A stretch of DNA of 64,000 nucleotides from NCBI GenBank assembly GCA_001643675.2, contig LSRY02000042.1, forward strand, positions 5,001 to 69,000. The letters run 5' to 3'. Position numbers and translations under genes: made by a program. Shown one piece after another: positions 37,001 to 49,170 of this stretch (position 1 is the first letter of the stretch; each line of letters starts with the position of its first letter). Origin of the DNA: Monocercomonoides exilis (taxonomy: Eukaryota; Preaxostyla; Oxymonadida; Polymastigidae). A model generated the notes under the pieces. It searched no databases. It worked only from the letters and a program-made list of their open reading frames with translations, and had not been told where the DNA came from.

Positions 37001-37329
37001 TCGTCTTTCCTCTCCAATCGTATCAAAAATGTCTTTTTGCTTAGATGATCCTTAATCTCTCGCAGCTTTTCTCGTTTTAACTTCCGAATGATTGCTTTGT
37101 CATGTGCTCTTTATGCAGACTTCTCTGCCGTTCGGTTCGGCCACCGATACAACTTTTGCTTCTGTTCAAAGGCCAGATAGTTGAGAATTTTCATCTTTAG
37201 GTCAAAGCTGGCTGGTATTTGCGTGCGGATCAACACTTTGTGCTCTTCTTTGAGAGGGCACAAATGACACCACATCATTCTGTCATGTTCCTTTTTTCTT
37301 TCTGCCTCTTTCTGCATTGCTCGTCGCAT
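34077..37329 (-). CDS. Very long coiled-coil protein
   Basis: Three open stretches lie in one frame and join through TAA at 37111-37113, 35827-35829 and 34717-34719 read as Gln. A frame change near 34,670-34,720 leads to the last part; one extra A in GAGAAAAAGAG (near 34650) aligns the next frame too. It ends at TGA 34077-34079. N-terminal region: CHLCPLKEEHKVLIR; then long Arg/Lys/Glu heptad segments (KRLRRKLRKEQMLHLKW; LIDQIVELRKRINKL), a Pro/Ser segment (PSPPRSRSPRKPSPPSPPS), a 250-residue charged single alpha-helix and a Pro-rich C-terminus. More than 1,050 residues. It could be a structural or cytoskeletal protein; no named family recognised. Confidence 0.6.
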
Positions 37330-37385
37330 TGGCCAATCTTGTCTTCTTTTGACAACACGCTGAATTGTCTCTCTATTTTCTTTCA

Positions 37386-40305
37386 GTCCTTCAGCCTTTC
37401 AAACATCTTCCATCCTTTTTCCCTCTTCTTTCAATTCGATATTTCTCCCAAAATCCACACTGGCTTTAACATTCCAATGAGAAATTTTGTCAGTGCTTGA
37501 AGTTCAGCCAAACATTTGAAGAAGAAATTATTCGGGTTGATAGAAAAGAATTCTGTGATTGAAATGCGATCGTCAAATGATGTTTGCTTCTCTTTCATCG
37601 CATCTTTGATTCATTCCCGGTATTCAGCTTTTGCATTCCTAACAACAGGTCCAACAATGAAAAACTCTCTTCTCCAGTTGTTGAAAAGCTGTTTAATCTC
37701 ATCCTTTTCTTCTTCAATGAAATATTGCAGTGAATTTCAGCTATCCTCTTGTTGACTTTTTTCCGCTTTGTAAATTTTCAGACAACTTGTGTTGCTTCTC
37801 TGAAAGAGTTTGGAATGCTTCAACTGTTGATGAAGAATTCGACTCTGCAAAGTTTTCTGGTAGATAGCAAATGCATTGCATATCAAACTCGTTCTGATCG
37901 CTTGTCCACAGAACAAAAGAGCCTTCAAAACAAGTCGCATTTTTTTTTCTTCTTTGTATTCGACTTCTTTGTGTGGTTGTTGTTGAGGCTTTATTTCAAT
38001 TTTGCCTCCATCTTCATTTCCAATGCCTTCCTTTTTTCTCTTTTTGGATCGTTCTTCTTCTCCATCTCTTACTCTTCCTTCTTGCCTTTCCTCTTCTATT
38101 TCGTCTTCAAAGGCTCCCTCTTCAAATGCTCCTTCTCCTCCTTCTCCAACTCCTTCTTCTCCCACTTTCTCTTCGTGATGGTATCCATCGACTTCTTCGT
38201 TGCCATCTAGTTGGTTGTTGTTTTCTTCGTCTTCTGTTTGGTCATTTGGGAGCCCTTCGATATTAACAACCATGCTCCTCATGATATGGATGAAAATGAT
38301 GTTTTAAACAATCAAAATGAGAGTAGCCTCAAAATATGATACTCTTTTTTCTTGTTCTATGAGCATTGATGACGATATCTCATACGCGCATGCATCAATT
38401 GGATAGTCAAACATGTCAAATACGGAAGGCGAGAAAATGACTTTGAATGAGCAAGAATCGGCACCTGGAGACTGCTGCAATCTTTCCTTTATGTATTTGA
38501 ACGCATCCTTCTCTTTTTGTACCAGTTCCATCAACCACAACGCAATGTTTATCTTGTATTGTGATTCTGTCACTTTTCCTGAATGCACACTTTTTCCATC
38601 AGAAGATGTGGCTTTCTCATTCTGTGGTGCTTCGTCTGACTCGTTTAGAGTGCCGTTTCCTTCATCGTTTCTGTTCGTCTGCAAAGTGCTCCTCCTTGTT
38701 TTCATTTCTGTTTTCGCTTTTGCCCACTCTGAGGATATTTCGCAAAACCATTTGTAGTCTCTGCCTTGTGCCATCATCAGAGCGCCTGTCATTTCTGAAA
38801 ATTCAGATATCTTCAGCAGAGACACACACAAGTTGTCTGTTGTAATGTTCACAAGAACATCGATAACAATGACGATACTTTTGCGTCAAGAAAAGCTGGA
38901 AATGAAGCAAGCAAATCAGCTTTATCAGTTTCTGAATTACATTTTTGGGACCATCTGTTCATCTCCATTTGTCAGCAGAATTAAGTTCAAACAAGAATTG
39001 CAGTTGGGCAAACTTTGCTTTGACGAAACTTTTCACAATTTCATTTTGTGGAATGGCTCTTTTCAATTCTTCCTCCTCTTTTGTAAAGCGAATTTGGAGG
39101 ACTTCACTCAAATCAACTAATCTGAACCATTCATTCAGCGTCTGCATCTCATTCATTATTTCCTCTTTTCTCATCACAAGCAGCTCTGTCTGCTGCTGCA
39201 TAATTCGAAGCATTGTTTTTCTCGCTAAAAATAGCAGTAAATGAGTCTCGAGCATTTGAACCATTGAAAAGAAGAGGTATTCCTTCGAAAGAGGAGAAAG
39301 AGGAGTAGCTTAATAGTGAGAAATGCACAACAACTGCAGCGAATGAGAATATTTCTTGTGGAATGCTGTATGACAAGTCTGCTATTGGAGATGACGATGA
39401 AGAAGAAGATGCAGAAGGGGATGAAAAAGTTGATGATGTTGTTGCCATCGTCGTTGTTAGTGATGTTGTTGCATTTGAATCATCTTTTGAATCTGAATTG
39501 AGAAAAGTGCAAATCTCCGTCAAATTTGTTGTAACCAACTGGCTTGCGTTGTTCAAAATTTCCAAAGAAATGACAAATGAAGAAATGTCTGGAAATATAA
39601 TCACAGACCAGGAAAGTGTTGATAGAATATGTTTTGTCATTTTTGGTATGCTGCCTATTTCAGTGCTAGAGATGTCATTCTGAGTATAAGCGTTGCTTCT
39701 CTCTCCTTTCTGTTCAACATCTCTCTGAACAGATACAATCAAAGCACTTTCTTCTCTCACATTGCTTTCATTTCCTTCATTTCCTGCTGCTTCATCTTAA
39801 GAAGTGTCTTCTGCTGTTGTGTTCTCAGTGTGCTCAATGTTCTTGTTATCAATAGTCTCTTCTCTATGAATGATGTCGCTTCTTGTTTGTTTGTTCTTAA
39901 AAGAATGCGAAGTTGGAGCATGAACAAACAAATATCTTTCTGTGCCTTTTTCTCCTTTTCTCAACACCAAAAAGACGTAATCAGGAGCAAACGATGTGTT
40001 ATTCTTTGGATTGAAACAGGCGTTATATAAAATGTGCAAAGAATTAATTTTTAAAACGGAATCAAAGGTGTTGGTGTATTGTCATCTGGTGTTGTGTTGA
40101 TGTTTGTTGAGGAAGTATGTGAATCAATTTCATTTGGTTGTGTTTTAACCAATGAAACGAATCTTATTCTTCCTCCTTTGAAATTAAGCTATTCACTTAT
40201 ATCAACTGAGTAATATTTTGCATTTTCTCCTTTTGATGTTTTCCTTGTTAAAAAGCATGTGAGATCACTTGTTATAAGCTGAAGAATTTTGGAGAATAGC
40301 GTCAT
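37386..40305 (-). pseudogene. Unrecognised large protein, interrupted
   Basis: ATG at 40303-40305 opens MTLFSKILQLITSDLTCFLT. The coding signal continues to about 37,390 in pieces joined through TAG near 40,200 and TAA at 39797-39799 and 38304-38306 (all Gln). A missing T in TTTT near 40,050 restores the first join. Segments include PDYVFLVLRKGEKGTERYLF, LNEWFRLVDLSEVLQIRF, IVIVIDVLVNITTDNLCVSL and FNNWRREFFIVGPVVRNAK. TGA codons at 38959 and 37737, and three more between 37,370 and 37,650, interrupt otherwise coherent sequence, often where Arg or Trp would fit. This suggests a decaying gene, or several introns I cannot place. It lies upstream of the coiled-coil gene on the same strand and may once have been continuous with it. 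Confidence 0.4.
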
Positions 40306-40627
40306 GTCCGCCTTTTAAGCATGCATTGTGATGGAAAAAAGCAGTAATTAAACAATGTTCCACATATATAATTTAGAAATTAAATGTCAGCAAATCCTCT
40401 TCCACATATGAAACAGTAAATGCAGAATAGTCCATTTGAAATAAAAACTTGATTCGTCCGTACCCAACGCAATCGCTTTTCTCGAGATGAAGATAAACAC
40501 AATAACTACAAAATCTTGTATTTGATAAATCAAACTGATTTTTCAATTCGTAAACTCTTGAAATCGATTTCACAAAAATGTGTTGCAAAGGAGCAATAAT
40601 GATGAAAAACAACAAACACAATTTCAC
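40265..40627 (-). CDS. Small secreted protein candidate
   Basis: ATG at 40625-40627 begins MKLCLLFFIIIAPLQHIFV, a clear signal peptide. Then comes a Cys-containing domain (RFCSYCVYLHLEKSDCVGYG) and, through TAA at 40373-40375 as Gln, a tail ending at TGA 40265-40267; 120 residues. Its end overlaps the ATG of the interrupted gene at 40305 in another frame, so it may be the true N-terminal exon of that gene. No family recognised. Confidence 0.35.
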
Positions 40628-43358
40628 GAGAAAATTTAATTTTTAAAATTGATAAAAAAGAAGCATTCAAAAATTTTTGAAATCAGTTTTTTATATCAAT
40701 CCTTTTGTTTTTCATGATTAAAAAAACACAAATATGAAATTCGAAAAACAAAAGTTGAATATTGGTCACGGAGTGTTTTTGAATAAACTGCAAGGGGACA
40801 AATTTTTGATCTGTAGCGACTTTTCAAAAATAACAACCCAAATCATCAGCAGAATTTTCTTCAGCTTTCAATAATCCATAATCGTCCCTTTCGTCATCAT
40901 CTTCATCACTGTCAAGTAATTATTCATTTCTTTTTTCATTTATTTCTTGATCATCTTCTTCTAATTGTTTTGTCAACAAAAGGATATCTTGCAATTCGTT
41001 TTTTCCTTCTAATAATATGAAAAGAATCAAAATAATATTTATCATTATTAGAAAAAAGTGTTATCAAACCTGTATGAGTTTTTGATTTGTTCAAAAATAC
41101 ATACGGGAATTGGCATTCATCATCTATCCTGTAAAAAAACAAAATATAAAAAAACAATGAGAAAAAAATTAAAAGAAGAAGAAATATAAAAACAAAAATA
41201 ACTCATTTGTGTGAAAATCGACAGGATACGGTTAAGGATGAAATAAAGATGATGCAATCTATCTGGATTCTGAAGAATAAGTTGAGGAAGATTGGATAGA
41301 TGTTTCTGTTTCTTTTTCTAAAAATGAAGAAGTTGAAAATTTCCTGAGAGGAAAGAGTTGTTTTCGAACAAGTTGAACAGCGTTTGGCGTCACAGCATAT
41401 GAAAGCACTATGTATTCTCCACGCGTTCCAACAAAAAAAAATAATTACACATCAATGTTAAAGAGTTAGTGATAGAATTTCTCCATTTATCTACTTTAAA
41501 AGGATCTTGCTTTAATAAATTGAAAAAAAGCTCAAAAGCTTTTAACAAAATAGGGAAAACTTGGCTCAACTTGGTGTTATCATTTTCAAAGTGCATATGA
41601 AGCAAATGAAAAGGGAGTAAAAATGCTTCTGCTTTGATGATATCCACAAGGCTATCCGTGTCTATTAAATTTTCCTTTTGAATGATTTGATTTTTCTTTC
41701 TGATGAATGAAAAAATGTTAAATAGAGAAAGCCATCTTGTTGAGACAAAAGTGTGTGCATGCTTCTTCAGAAGGTTTTTTATTGGACGAGTATGGGCCTT
41801 TTGAGAAAAATTCAGCATTTTTTATTTGAGATCACAAAGAAATGGAACTTTTGTGAATAAATTTGTGATAATAAAATTTGTCAAGTGATTTCAACAAAAA
41901 ACATAAATGAGAATAAATGTCGGATGTTTCTCAACAGGTGTCTTTTCATTTCTGACTTTAGAAGATAAATTCTCAATGGCTCTTTTCTGAGATGACAATC
42001 CATCGGTGAAAAAACTCCTGATAACCGTATTGAACTGAGATAATTAGGAAATCAAACTTTTGACAAGCGACTCATATTCGTTTGAAGTTCCACATGGAGG
42101 ATATAATCCCCAAAACATGGGCTTGCTGTCCAATGATAATTTTGAGATTGTCACAACAGTAATTTTTCGATTACCAACACATGCACCATCCAACATAATA
42201 CTCACTCCATTGTTTCTAATTGTTGACTCCTTTTCCTTCAAAACTCTAGATTTTTATTTGAGAACCATGTGGGCGATTTTCTTTCGAGTCAAATATAAGA
42301 ATATTGATGTTGATGAAAGCGAAGGATAACTTTGGCCAGCACTAATTAGTGAAGAAATAAATGTGCAGACAAAATAGGACATAATCACGTCGAATATAAT
42401 CACATTCGTATATTGTCACATTTTTCCATGCATTGACATTTTTTGCTTGTTTTTCATTCATTTTCCATCGCATATAATCACAGGGCTGAAAATTTATAAT
42501 TACATTTTTAATTATAATGTGTGACTTTTTCAATGAAAAATCGAATTTTTGATCAAAAATCTCAATTTTTCGCGTTTTCAAAAATGTGCTCAAATAAGTT
42601 AAAATAATATGCATTTTCGCAAAAAATTAATTTCGCAAGTGAAAAATGGGCAAGTTCCAAGAATATGGACCATCGATAAAAAATATTTTTTATAAATCAT
42701 ACGAAAGAAAACGTTATATTAATTAATTTAAAATTAGTTTTATTTGTCGAAAATGCACTATTAATAACTTTCTGTTTTTCGTTCGATCTATCCCATAAAT
42801 ATTTTTGAACAATCATCGTTTTTTATTCATCACTTTATTCACAATTGAGCACGTTATTCATTTTTCTGTTTTTATTTTTGTTGTGATCGAATTTTGAGAA
42901 ATACAAAACCGTAACATGTTAACTCTTTTCAATGTTTTTTCGAACAAGATAGACACAATTGAGTTTTTTTTTCATACAGGTTATTTCGAGCACAAAGGAA
43001 TACATAAACTTCATTGAACATCAGAAAATTTTCAATTGTCATTAGCGCACCGTCATATGCAACTTAAATAAAGGATAAAACTAAAAAAAACAAAATTCAG
43101 TATTTATGTTTATTTCATCGATGATATTGATTCCTATTCATATACAACAATCAGAATCTTTCGCAAAATATCATACATAAAATTCTTTATTTATTCGTGT
43201 TTTCCGTGAAAAAGAAAAGATCAAAAAAGGAGAAATTTTAAGACAAAGAAGATTTTTTAACAGCAGTTCGTCTGTAGAGATATTTTTCATTCAGTAGCGT
43301 CAACAACGGAGCAACGTATTGGTGTTATTCGATATTCTTTCTTCTGAACAATTACGAA

Positions 43359-43853
43359 ATGGAAGTTGTTGGATGCACGTTCCAAACACTCGGTTCGGAA
43401 GGATGCAAAAAGGGAGGAGCGATGTCTTTTGAGCTGAAATGGGCAGTTGTGCAATTGAAAAAGATGAATGTGGGGGTGGAGAACAGCATCTGTAGCAGTT
43501 CTGAAGGATGTGGCGGTGGAATCAATTTGACATGTGCAACAGACAACAATGATAGACATTCATTTTCAGAGATAAGGGTTGGAGGAAACACGGTATACCA
43601 TGGAAAAGACATGTTCATTGTGGTGAATGATCCAAAGAAGTGTGTGAATTCTGAGTTGTTTGCATTTGCAACGCAATTTTAAGTCAAAACGAATGCGCTG
43701 GTTGGGTCTGACAGGAGCTGTTTCAACGAGGTGGTTGATCTGATAATGAATGCGGTCTGTTTTCTGAGCGAATCTGTTCAACATTATATGCGTCTGTTAA
43801 TTGCAAGCTACTGTTTGGATAGATTGACATCTTCATTGAGTGATAAAGGCTGA
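43359..43853 (+). pseudogene. Captured beta-helix surface-protein fragment 1
   Basis: ATG 43359 to TGA 43851-43853 with TAA at 43680-43682 read as Gln. Motifs include GCTFQTLGSEGCKKGGAMSF, SSEGCGGGINLTC and YHGKDMFIVVNDPKKC, matching the unit ends of the gene at 3956 (GKDxFxV, then ELF). No signal peptide. It lies inside the TIR element, so it is a transported gene piece. Confidence 0.65.
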
Positions 43854-43979
43854 TTCACAAAAATCGAAATTGGTACAAAACGAAGTTTCTGTCTGATAGG
43901 AGAAAAATTCAAAACCGATGAGTTCTGAAAATCATTAATTTTGATCGAAACATAAAAGAAACGTTCGAAAAACTGCATT

Positions 43980-45006
43980 AAACTGCCTGGACGATCCAGA
44001 ACATTCAGATGCTCCGTCTTCGGAGAAAGCGAAGGCGCTGCCAATCAAATTTCGGCTGATTCGGTTTTCTTTGAACAGAGCGAGCGTGGAGAAGGATCTT
44101 TTCATTATCTGCTTATCGATTGCTGAGCAGATCAACGAGGCGCTGTTTGTGATGGACTTCAGTGAGTTGGCCTTTGACAAAGAAAATGCCATCTACGGGA
44201 TGGACAAAGAAAACGAGGATCCGATTGATTTGGTTCCATTTATTGTGTTCTACAAGTCAGAGCGGATATTTGTGTCAGGAGAAAAAGGGAAGAACAAGAA
44301 GGACTGTGGGCGAAGGGAAGACCCATGTGAGACGCTGAGCGAGGCAGTGCGGCATCTGAACGACGAGCCGTACCAGAACGTGCTGGTGGTGAAGAAGGCA
44401 GCTGTTTCAACAGAGACAGCCATTTCATCAGCGACAGTGCAGACAGTCGGAGGCAGCCCAGCTGTTTTCGAGTTCAACTCCGAAATCGCTCAGACGGATG
44501 GAAGTGCGGATTGTGTGGTGTCTTCGTCTGAGGAGTGCAGCATTTTGGGGATGGACATCGTCTTCGGCCCCAGCTTCGCTTCGGCGCATCGCTCTGTCTT
44601 TGGGGTGAGGAGCGGAAATCTGACGCTGGGCGACTGCACAATCACGTCAGAAGAGCCGGCGCAGCTGGCAAATACTGTAATTTGTGTTGATAGTCATAGT
44701 TTGTGTTTGAGCAATGTTTCGTTCTCAGACATACGCTTGAAGGAATCGAGGCAGCAGCCATCAGCAGAAGCATTTGTAGCAAAGCAATTTGCTAAGTCTT
44801 CTTCTTTATCATCATTGTCTTTATTTGAACCAGAGGCAGGGTATTAATTCATTGAGGCCTGCTCTGGTGCTGCTGTGGAGTTGATTGGTGTCTGCTTCAA
44901 AGAGCTTTCTTTATTTGTCGTGTCGGGATATGCCACACAATCACCAAATTCATAATCAAGTGCAAGCCAAACTTATTTCAATACTCACACAAGAGCAGAG
45001 ACTTGA
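43980..45006 (+). pseudogene. Captured beta-helix surface-protein fragment 2
   Basis: The frame from about 43,980 (CLDDPEHSDAPSSEKAKALP) through ATG 44071 to TGA 45004-45006, with TAA at 44845-44847 and one near 44954 as Gln. It contains the unit start IFVSGEKGKNKKDCGRREDP followed by CETLSEAVRHLND, as in the gene at 3956, then beta-helix strands (NLTLGDCTITSEEP; SLCLSNVSFSDI). It is more GC-rich than its flanks, as expected of transported coding DNA. Fragment 1 precedes it in another frame. Confidence 0.7.
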
Positions 45007-46849
45007 TCGCTGCAATTTTCTGGATTTCTTCCATAAAAGTTCATGATTATATTCAATTTGAAAAATTTACCAATAGTTCAAATATTGTTGAACATCAGTT
45101 AATAAAAGTTTGCTCTCATTCAATGTAATTCATATCAAAATTTTAGAAAAAGAAACAAACAAAATTGAATTAAACACAAAAAGTTAATTTATTTCGAATA
45201 TTAACAGTCAAAAATGAAGAAGTGAAAATGCATCAAAAAGTTTAAAGAAAATAATAATAAAATTAATCTGTTAAATACCTTGCAATGGAGGATAAAGCTC
45301 CAAGTCTTTATAAGCAAGATTAAATAAAAACATGAAAATTTGAAAATATTTATGGGATAGATCGAACGAAAAACAGAAAGTTATTAATAGTGCATTTTCG
45401 ACAAATAAAACTAATTTTAAATTAATTAATATAACGTTTTCTTTCGCATTCTTAATGAAAAGAATTTTTTTATCGATGGCCCACATAATTGGAACTTGCC
45501 GAAAAATGCGTTTTAATGAAGAATTTCCAAGAATAAAAAATTCGACCCAAAGTTAATTAATTAATTAATTAATTTTTATTTTTTTCTGTGTTAAGCAGCA
45601 TCGTGTATATCACAATCTGATATATTCATAAAAAAGTTGTGTATAAACCGATGTGATTATTTATGATTTAGACTGTATTCATTTCTTTCGAAGAAGATGA
45701 TAAATCGAAGAATTTAATCGACATATCAAAGAAATAAACAGTTTTCGTAAATTTTGCTCAAAAAAAGGGATATCATTTTTGGAAAACAATTTTGAATCAT
45801 TGAAAGAAAATTTTTGTTCAGAAAACTTTTTGTATCGTGCAATGCTTTTGTATTTCAAGAATTCACAGTTGTGGTTCACTACCAAAGAATAACTTCTGCT
45901 GCGAGATATACCACTAGCAAATACATCCTTTGTATTTAAACATCAATAATATTTGTGACAATCTTTTTTTGAATTCTGTTTTCATCAACGAGAGTGTGAG
46001 AAATCCACAATGATTCTCCAACAACTTCAAACGAAAGTCAAGAAAAAAATTCATTTTTTCTTCGAGGATGATCATACGCTTTCCATAAAAAAAAACACAG
46101 GGATATGAACATTGAAGAATTGTAATTTATATATGCACACCTGGTTTATATTTTGTTTCGCAATGTTTTTGCAATATCACAAATTGACAATCTGCATTTT
46201 CCAATTTCTTTTTCATCTTTTCAAAGATATCTTTCTGAAATAAATGTTAGAAACATTCTAATTGGTATTATAATGGTTATTGTTCACACAATATAATCAT
46301 TTGTCAAACATTTTTGTAATTCTTTTTGTCAGTTTTCATTTAAGCCTTTGTGACTTACTGACTTTCAATGATAAAAATTACGATTCTGACTGACTTTTTC
46401 ATTTTTAGAAGTCATAGCAATATTTTTTTTATTTGGAATATATTTCGTTCAGTTAGAAAATATTTTCACTCACAATATTTTTTTGAATTTCAAATATCCA
46501 AATCATAACTTCATGGAAAAAAATCAATTTGAATATTTTGTTAATGATGGGAAATGACCAGATCAACAATTAGGGAATTTCCAAGTCAGTGACTTGTCGA
46601 TCTTTTTGTGTCTCAGTCAAAAAAGTCATATCAATACCCATCAATTAAATCAAAGATTTTCTAATCAAAGAGTTTCAAGATATATTAACAAATTCGAAAG
46701 TTGTTTAACTGTTTTTTTCTTGCTTTTATTTATTAAACATTTTATTTTTTTTCAGTCAATGAGCTATTTGAGTAAACTCGATGAATGAAAAAATAAAATA
46801 AAATAAAAAATAAAAAAATAAAAAATAAAAAAAAAACGGATGTGATTAT

Positions 46850-47678
46850 TTGAGCCTCACTCTGGCAGAACAAAATGAAAAAGTAGCAATTGTGCTTGTG
46901 AATGTTTTTAATTTTGATTCTATCATCAATTCATCTTCATCATCTTCATCATCTTTATCTCTATCATCATCTTCGTCTTGTTCGTCTTCCTCATCATTTT
47001 TGCCTTCTTCATCATCTTTTAATATCACAATCATCAAAACCATCTGATTCATTTTCTGATACGAATGAATCTTTAGATGTTGCAATTGAATCGGAAGATG
47101 AAGTTGAATTGCTTTTTTCAAGCAAAGTTTTCAATATCATCTCACAAAATTCGAATGACAAAGAAGACGAAATGTGCCTCAATATTTCTTCTTGCATCAC
47201 GTCTGATTGGAGCAATAGGATGGAGCGAATGTTTGAAATATTAATAAATTCAGTTTTATTAAAAGATCATAAGCTGAAAGAGTTATGTTTGAAAATAATC
47301 CAAAGTGAGATGAGTGCATCGCCAAGTTCTGTTGTGGAAGATAATGCTCAAATCTGTTATACAAAATTCATCAAAAAAAGTTTCAATCGCACCATATATT
47401 CGAATATTTGTTTTTCTTTTGTTTCATCGCTGTGCAGCGAAGCAAGCTGTGAACGTATTTTCTCGAGGATGAAAAGAAGTACTGAAGACAACAGACACTT
47501 TCTTTCATATAATACTCTCAATGCGTTGCTTTTTTATTGTTTTTCTTTATTCATTTTTTTACAATTTTGTTCAGCTAAGTTTCTTTTGACACATTTCATT
47601 TTCCGATACTTTCAAATATATCTCAATAAACAAGGAAAAAAATACATTATCTCTTTCATAAGTTCAATTTTGAAATGA
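46850..47678 (+). pseudogene. hAT transposase C-terminal fragment
   Basis: The main frame begins near 47,000 after a Ser run and ends at TGA 47676-47678. It holds SSLCSEASCERIFSRMKRST followed by LSYNTLNALLFYC, the hAT dimerisation domain (usual form SEAxxERxFS...LNALL). The catalytic region is absent. The upstream part (LTLAEQNEKVAIVLVNVFNF) is in a different frame. It lies on the opposite strand to the split hAT gene at 40.8-46 kb and could be part of that copy after an inversion, or of another element. Confidence 0.65.
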
Positions 47679-47714
47679 ACCCAATAAAAAGAAATAACAA
47701 TAAAACTATTTTCG

Positions 47715-49170
47715 TTGAACAATCCACTTCAATCTTCATTTCCGAAGAGGAAAACGAAAAAGAAAAGAAAGAAGAAAAAGAAGTGGAAGAAGAGGAAGAA
47801 GAGAAAAAAGAGAAAGAAGAGAAAGAAGAGGAATAAGAGGAAAGAGGAAGAAGAGTTTTCATCTTTAAAAAGAGTAAGCGCAGATGGAGAAGCTAATGAC
47901 AGCAATGCAAGTGAGAATAAGGTGAGATTTTTATGTCTTATCCAACATTCAACATCACATTCAAGAGGCTGAAACCAAATGCGCTGCTTCATCACTCCGT
48001 GATGTTTCAGGCGAAGTTCTCCATTTCTCCACTTCTCCTCGAAGACTTGCTGAAGCGCAGAAGAATAAACCAGAAAAGCTAGAAATGGTGAACGAGGATG
48101 TTGTTGAAGAAGGACGCGCGCAGGAATTGATTGAGCTAAGGAGGATGTAGAAAGGGAAGCCAAAATTGAACAAAGGAGTTCAGATACTATTTGAACTTGT
48201 GGGGATCAAACTGAGCAGGAGAAGAGGAAGAAGAAGAATAAGAGGAAGAAAAAAGGGCAGAAGAGGTTGAGCGAAGGCAGAAGAGCTGAGAGCTCGTTGT
48301 TGTTTAATTTGATGGCGGTCTGATGATCTGTGTGCAAATGCGAAAGGGGTGCGCGTAGATAATGAAGCGATAAATTGCAGATGGGCAGTCGGAGACGATG
48401 CTGGACGAGCTGAAGATGCTGCAGCCAAGAAGCCAGGAAGCAGCGTGGGTGGATGGGCAGAGATACTGTGGAAGAACAACACCGAAGAGATATTTAGCCC
48501 TAAAGTATTTAAAAAGCTTTGTTCAGCATGTGATAAGAAATGGTGTTAATAAAAAGAAGTTCAAAAAGGAGACCTGTGCGATCAGTTCTGTGCGCTTGTC
48601 GAAGCGTACGAGGAAAAGCAGAGAAGTGCGACTTTGATCACTTCATCTGAATAGGTCTGAAGGAGCTGATATGTCATGCGAACACACATATCCCGTTTCA
48701 TCTTTGGAAGCTGTGCTGTGAAGTGGCAGCGTCGGTCGTAATGGAGCACAGATGGTTCGGTGAAGGTGAAGTCAACAACGGGGTGGGAAATTTGCGCAAT
48801 CAGTTGAGCGTAGAAAAAGCGGAAGCAGGCAAAGCGAAGAAGATTCTGACCAATTGTGCAGCGATGACATGAGTACATGAGTTTGAAAGTGTGTTTGATA
48901 AGGCACATGATCCGGAGAAGCTACTGACGGGTTTGGAAGAGTGGATACAAAAAGAAGAATGACTAGTGAAGACATCCAGCCCATTCAATTTTTCAAACAA
49001 CAGATCGGACTTGGAAGAATTGATTGCTCAGAGAAGGTGGCAAAATGCTGTGAAGATGGTGATCAATGCATCTGTGAGACGTTATCGGTCATTTCAGAAA
49101 GTCTGTGCATTATCAGGGCTTATTCCGATGAGTGTTTAGAAGGCGTTGAAATTAGCGGTTGAGAATAAAC
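47715..49170 (+). pseudogene. Gene relic, possibly ARM-like protein
   Basis: Coherent plus-strand pieces in shifting frames: a Lys/Glu tract (47,715-47,880), then KLEMVNEDVVEEGRAQELIE (48,080-48,150), VGGWAEILWKNNTEEIFSPK and CDQFCALVEAYEEKQRSAT through TAA at 48,547 as Gln, HEFESVFDKAHDPEKLLTG and SDLEELIAQRRWQNAVKMVI (48,870-49,140). TGA codons near 48,866 and 48,958 and several frame changes break it. The DNA is more GC-rich than its flanks. Helical repeat-like in character; lies inside the 46.3-52.2 kb interval. Confidence 0.4.

Larger units (their letters stand above)
42649..45501. mobile_element. 2.85-kb non-autonomous TIR element carrying surface-gene fragments
   Basis: Terminal inverted repeats of about 158 bp lie at 42649-42806 and 45344-45501, starting GGCAAGTTCC. 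They are nearly identical inward of the first 50 bp, for example around TGTCGAAAATGCACTATTAA. A perfect 8-bp duplication GAAAAATG flanks it (42641-42648 and 45502-45509). No transposase lies inside. The cargo at 43,300-45,006 consists of beta-helix surface-protein fragments. Long TIRs with an 8-bp duplication fit a Mutator-like, Merlin-like or atypical hAT element; gene-fragment cargo makes it Pack-TIR-like. Confidence 0.85.
42366..45675. mobile_element. MITE copy C, split into halves 42366-42648 and 45502-45675
   Basis: The left half matches copy B from its terminus inward (CAGACAAAATAGGACATAAT). The right half ends ATTTAGACTG followed by TA at 45676-45677. The halves join into one 450-bp-type MITE when 42649-45501 and one 8-bp duplication are removed. 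The outer TA on the left has mutated to TG. This MITE sits inside the hAT transposase gene. Confidence 0.8.
40824..45950 (-). pseudogene. hAT transposase gene split by nested insertions
   Basis: The 3' part (42365-40824) has three exons: 42365-41203, 41128-41070 and 41008-40824, with GT-AG introns of 74 and 61 bp, ending at TGA. Three TAA codons are read as Gln. hAT features: NNGVSIMLDGACVGNRK, FFTDGLSSQKRAIENL, EKHPTF, then VSTRWLSLFNIFSFIRK and AVTPNAVQLVRKQLFP. One TGA (near 41890) and a missing T in T9 (near 41440) break it. The 5' part is at 45678-45950. Removing the MITE and one TA copy joins KEMN to TFISSLISAGQSYPSL in frame, once one A is added to an A4 near 45740. No CERIFS dimerisation domain is found downstream on this strand. 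Confidence 0.7.

Noticed and set aside
37386-40305. Dynein heavy-chain tail resemblance
   Set aside because: Only a vague F...GPVV and LQ...W spacing; no P-loop or linker signature seen.
46835-46860. Possible MITE end (CGGATGTGATTAT) before the hAT fragment
   Set aside because: Only about 13 bp match with no terminus or TA duplication.
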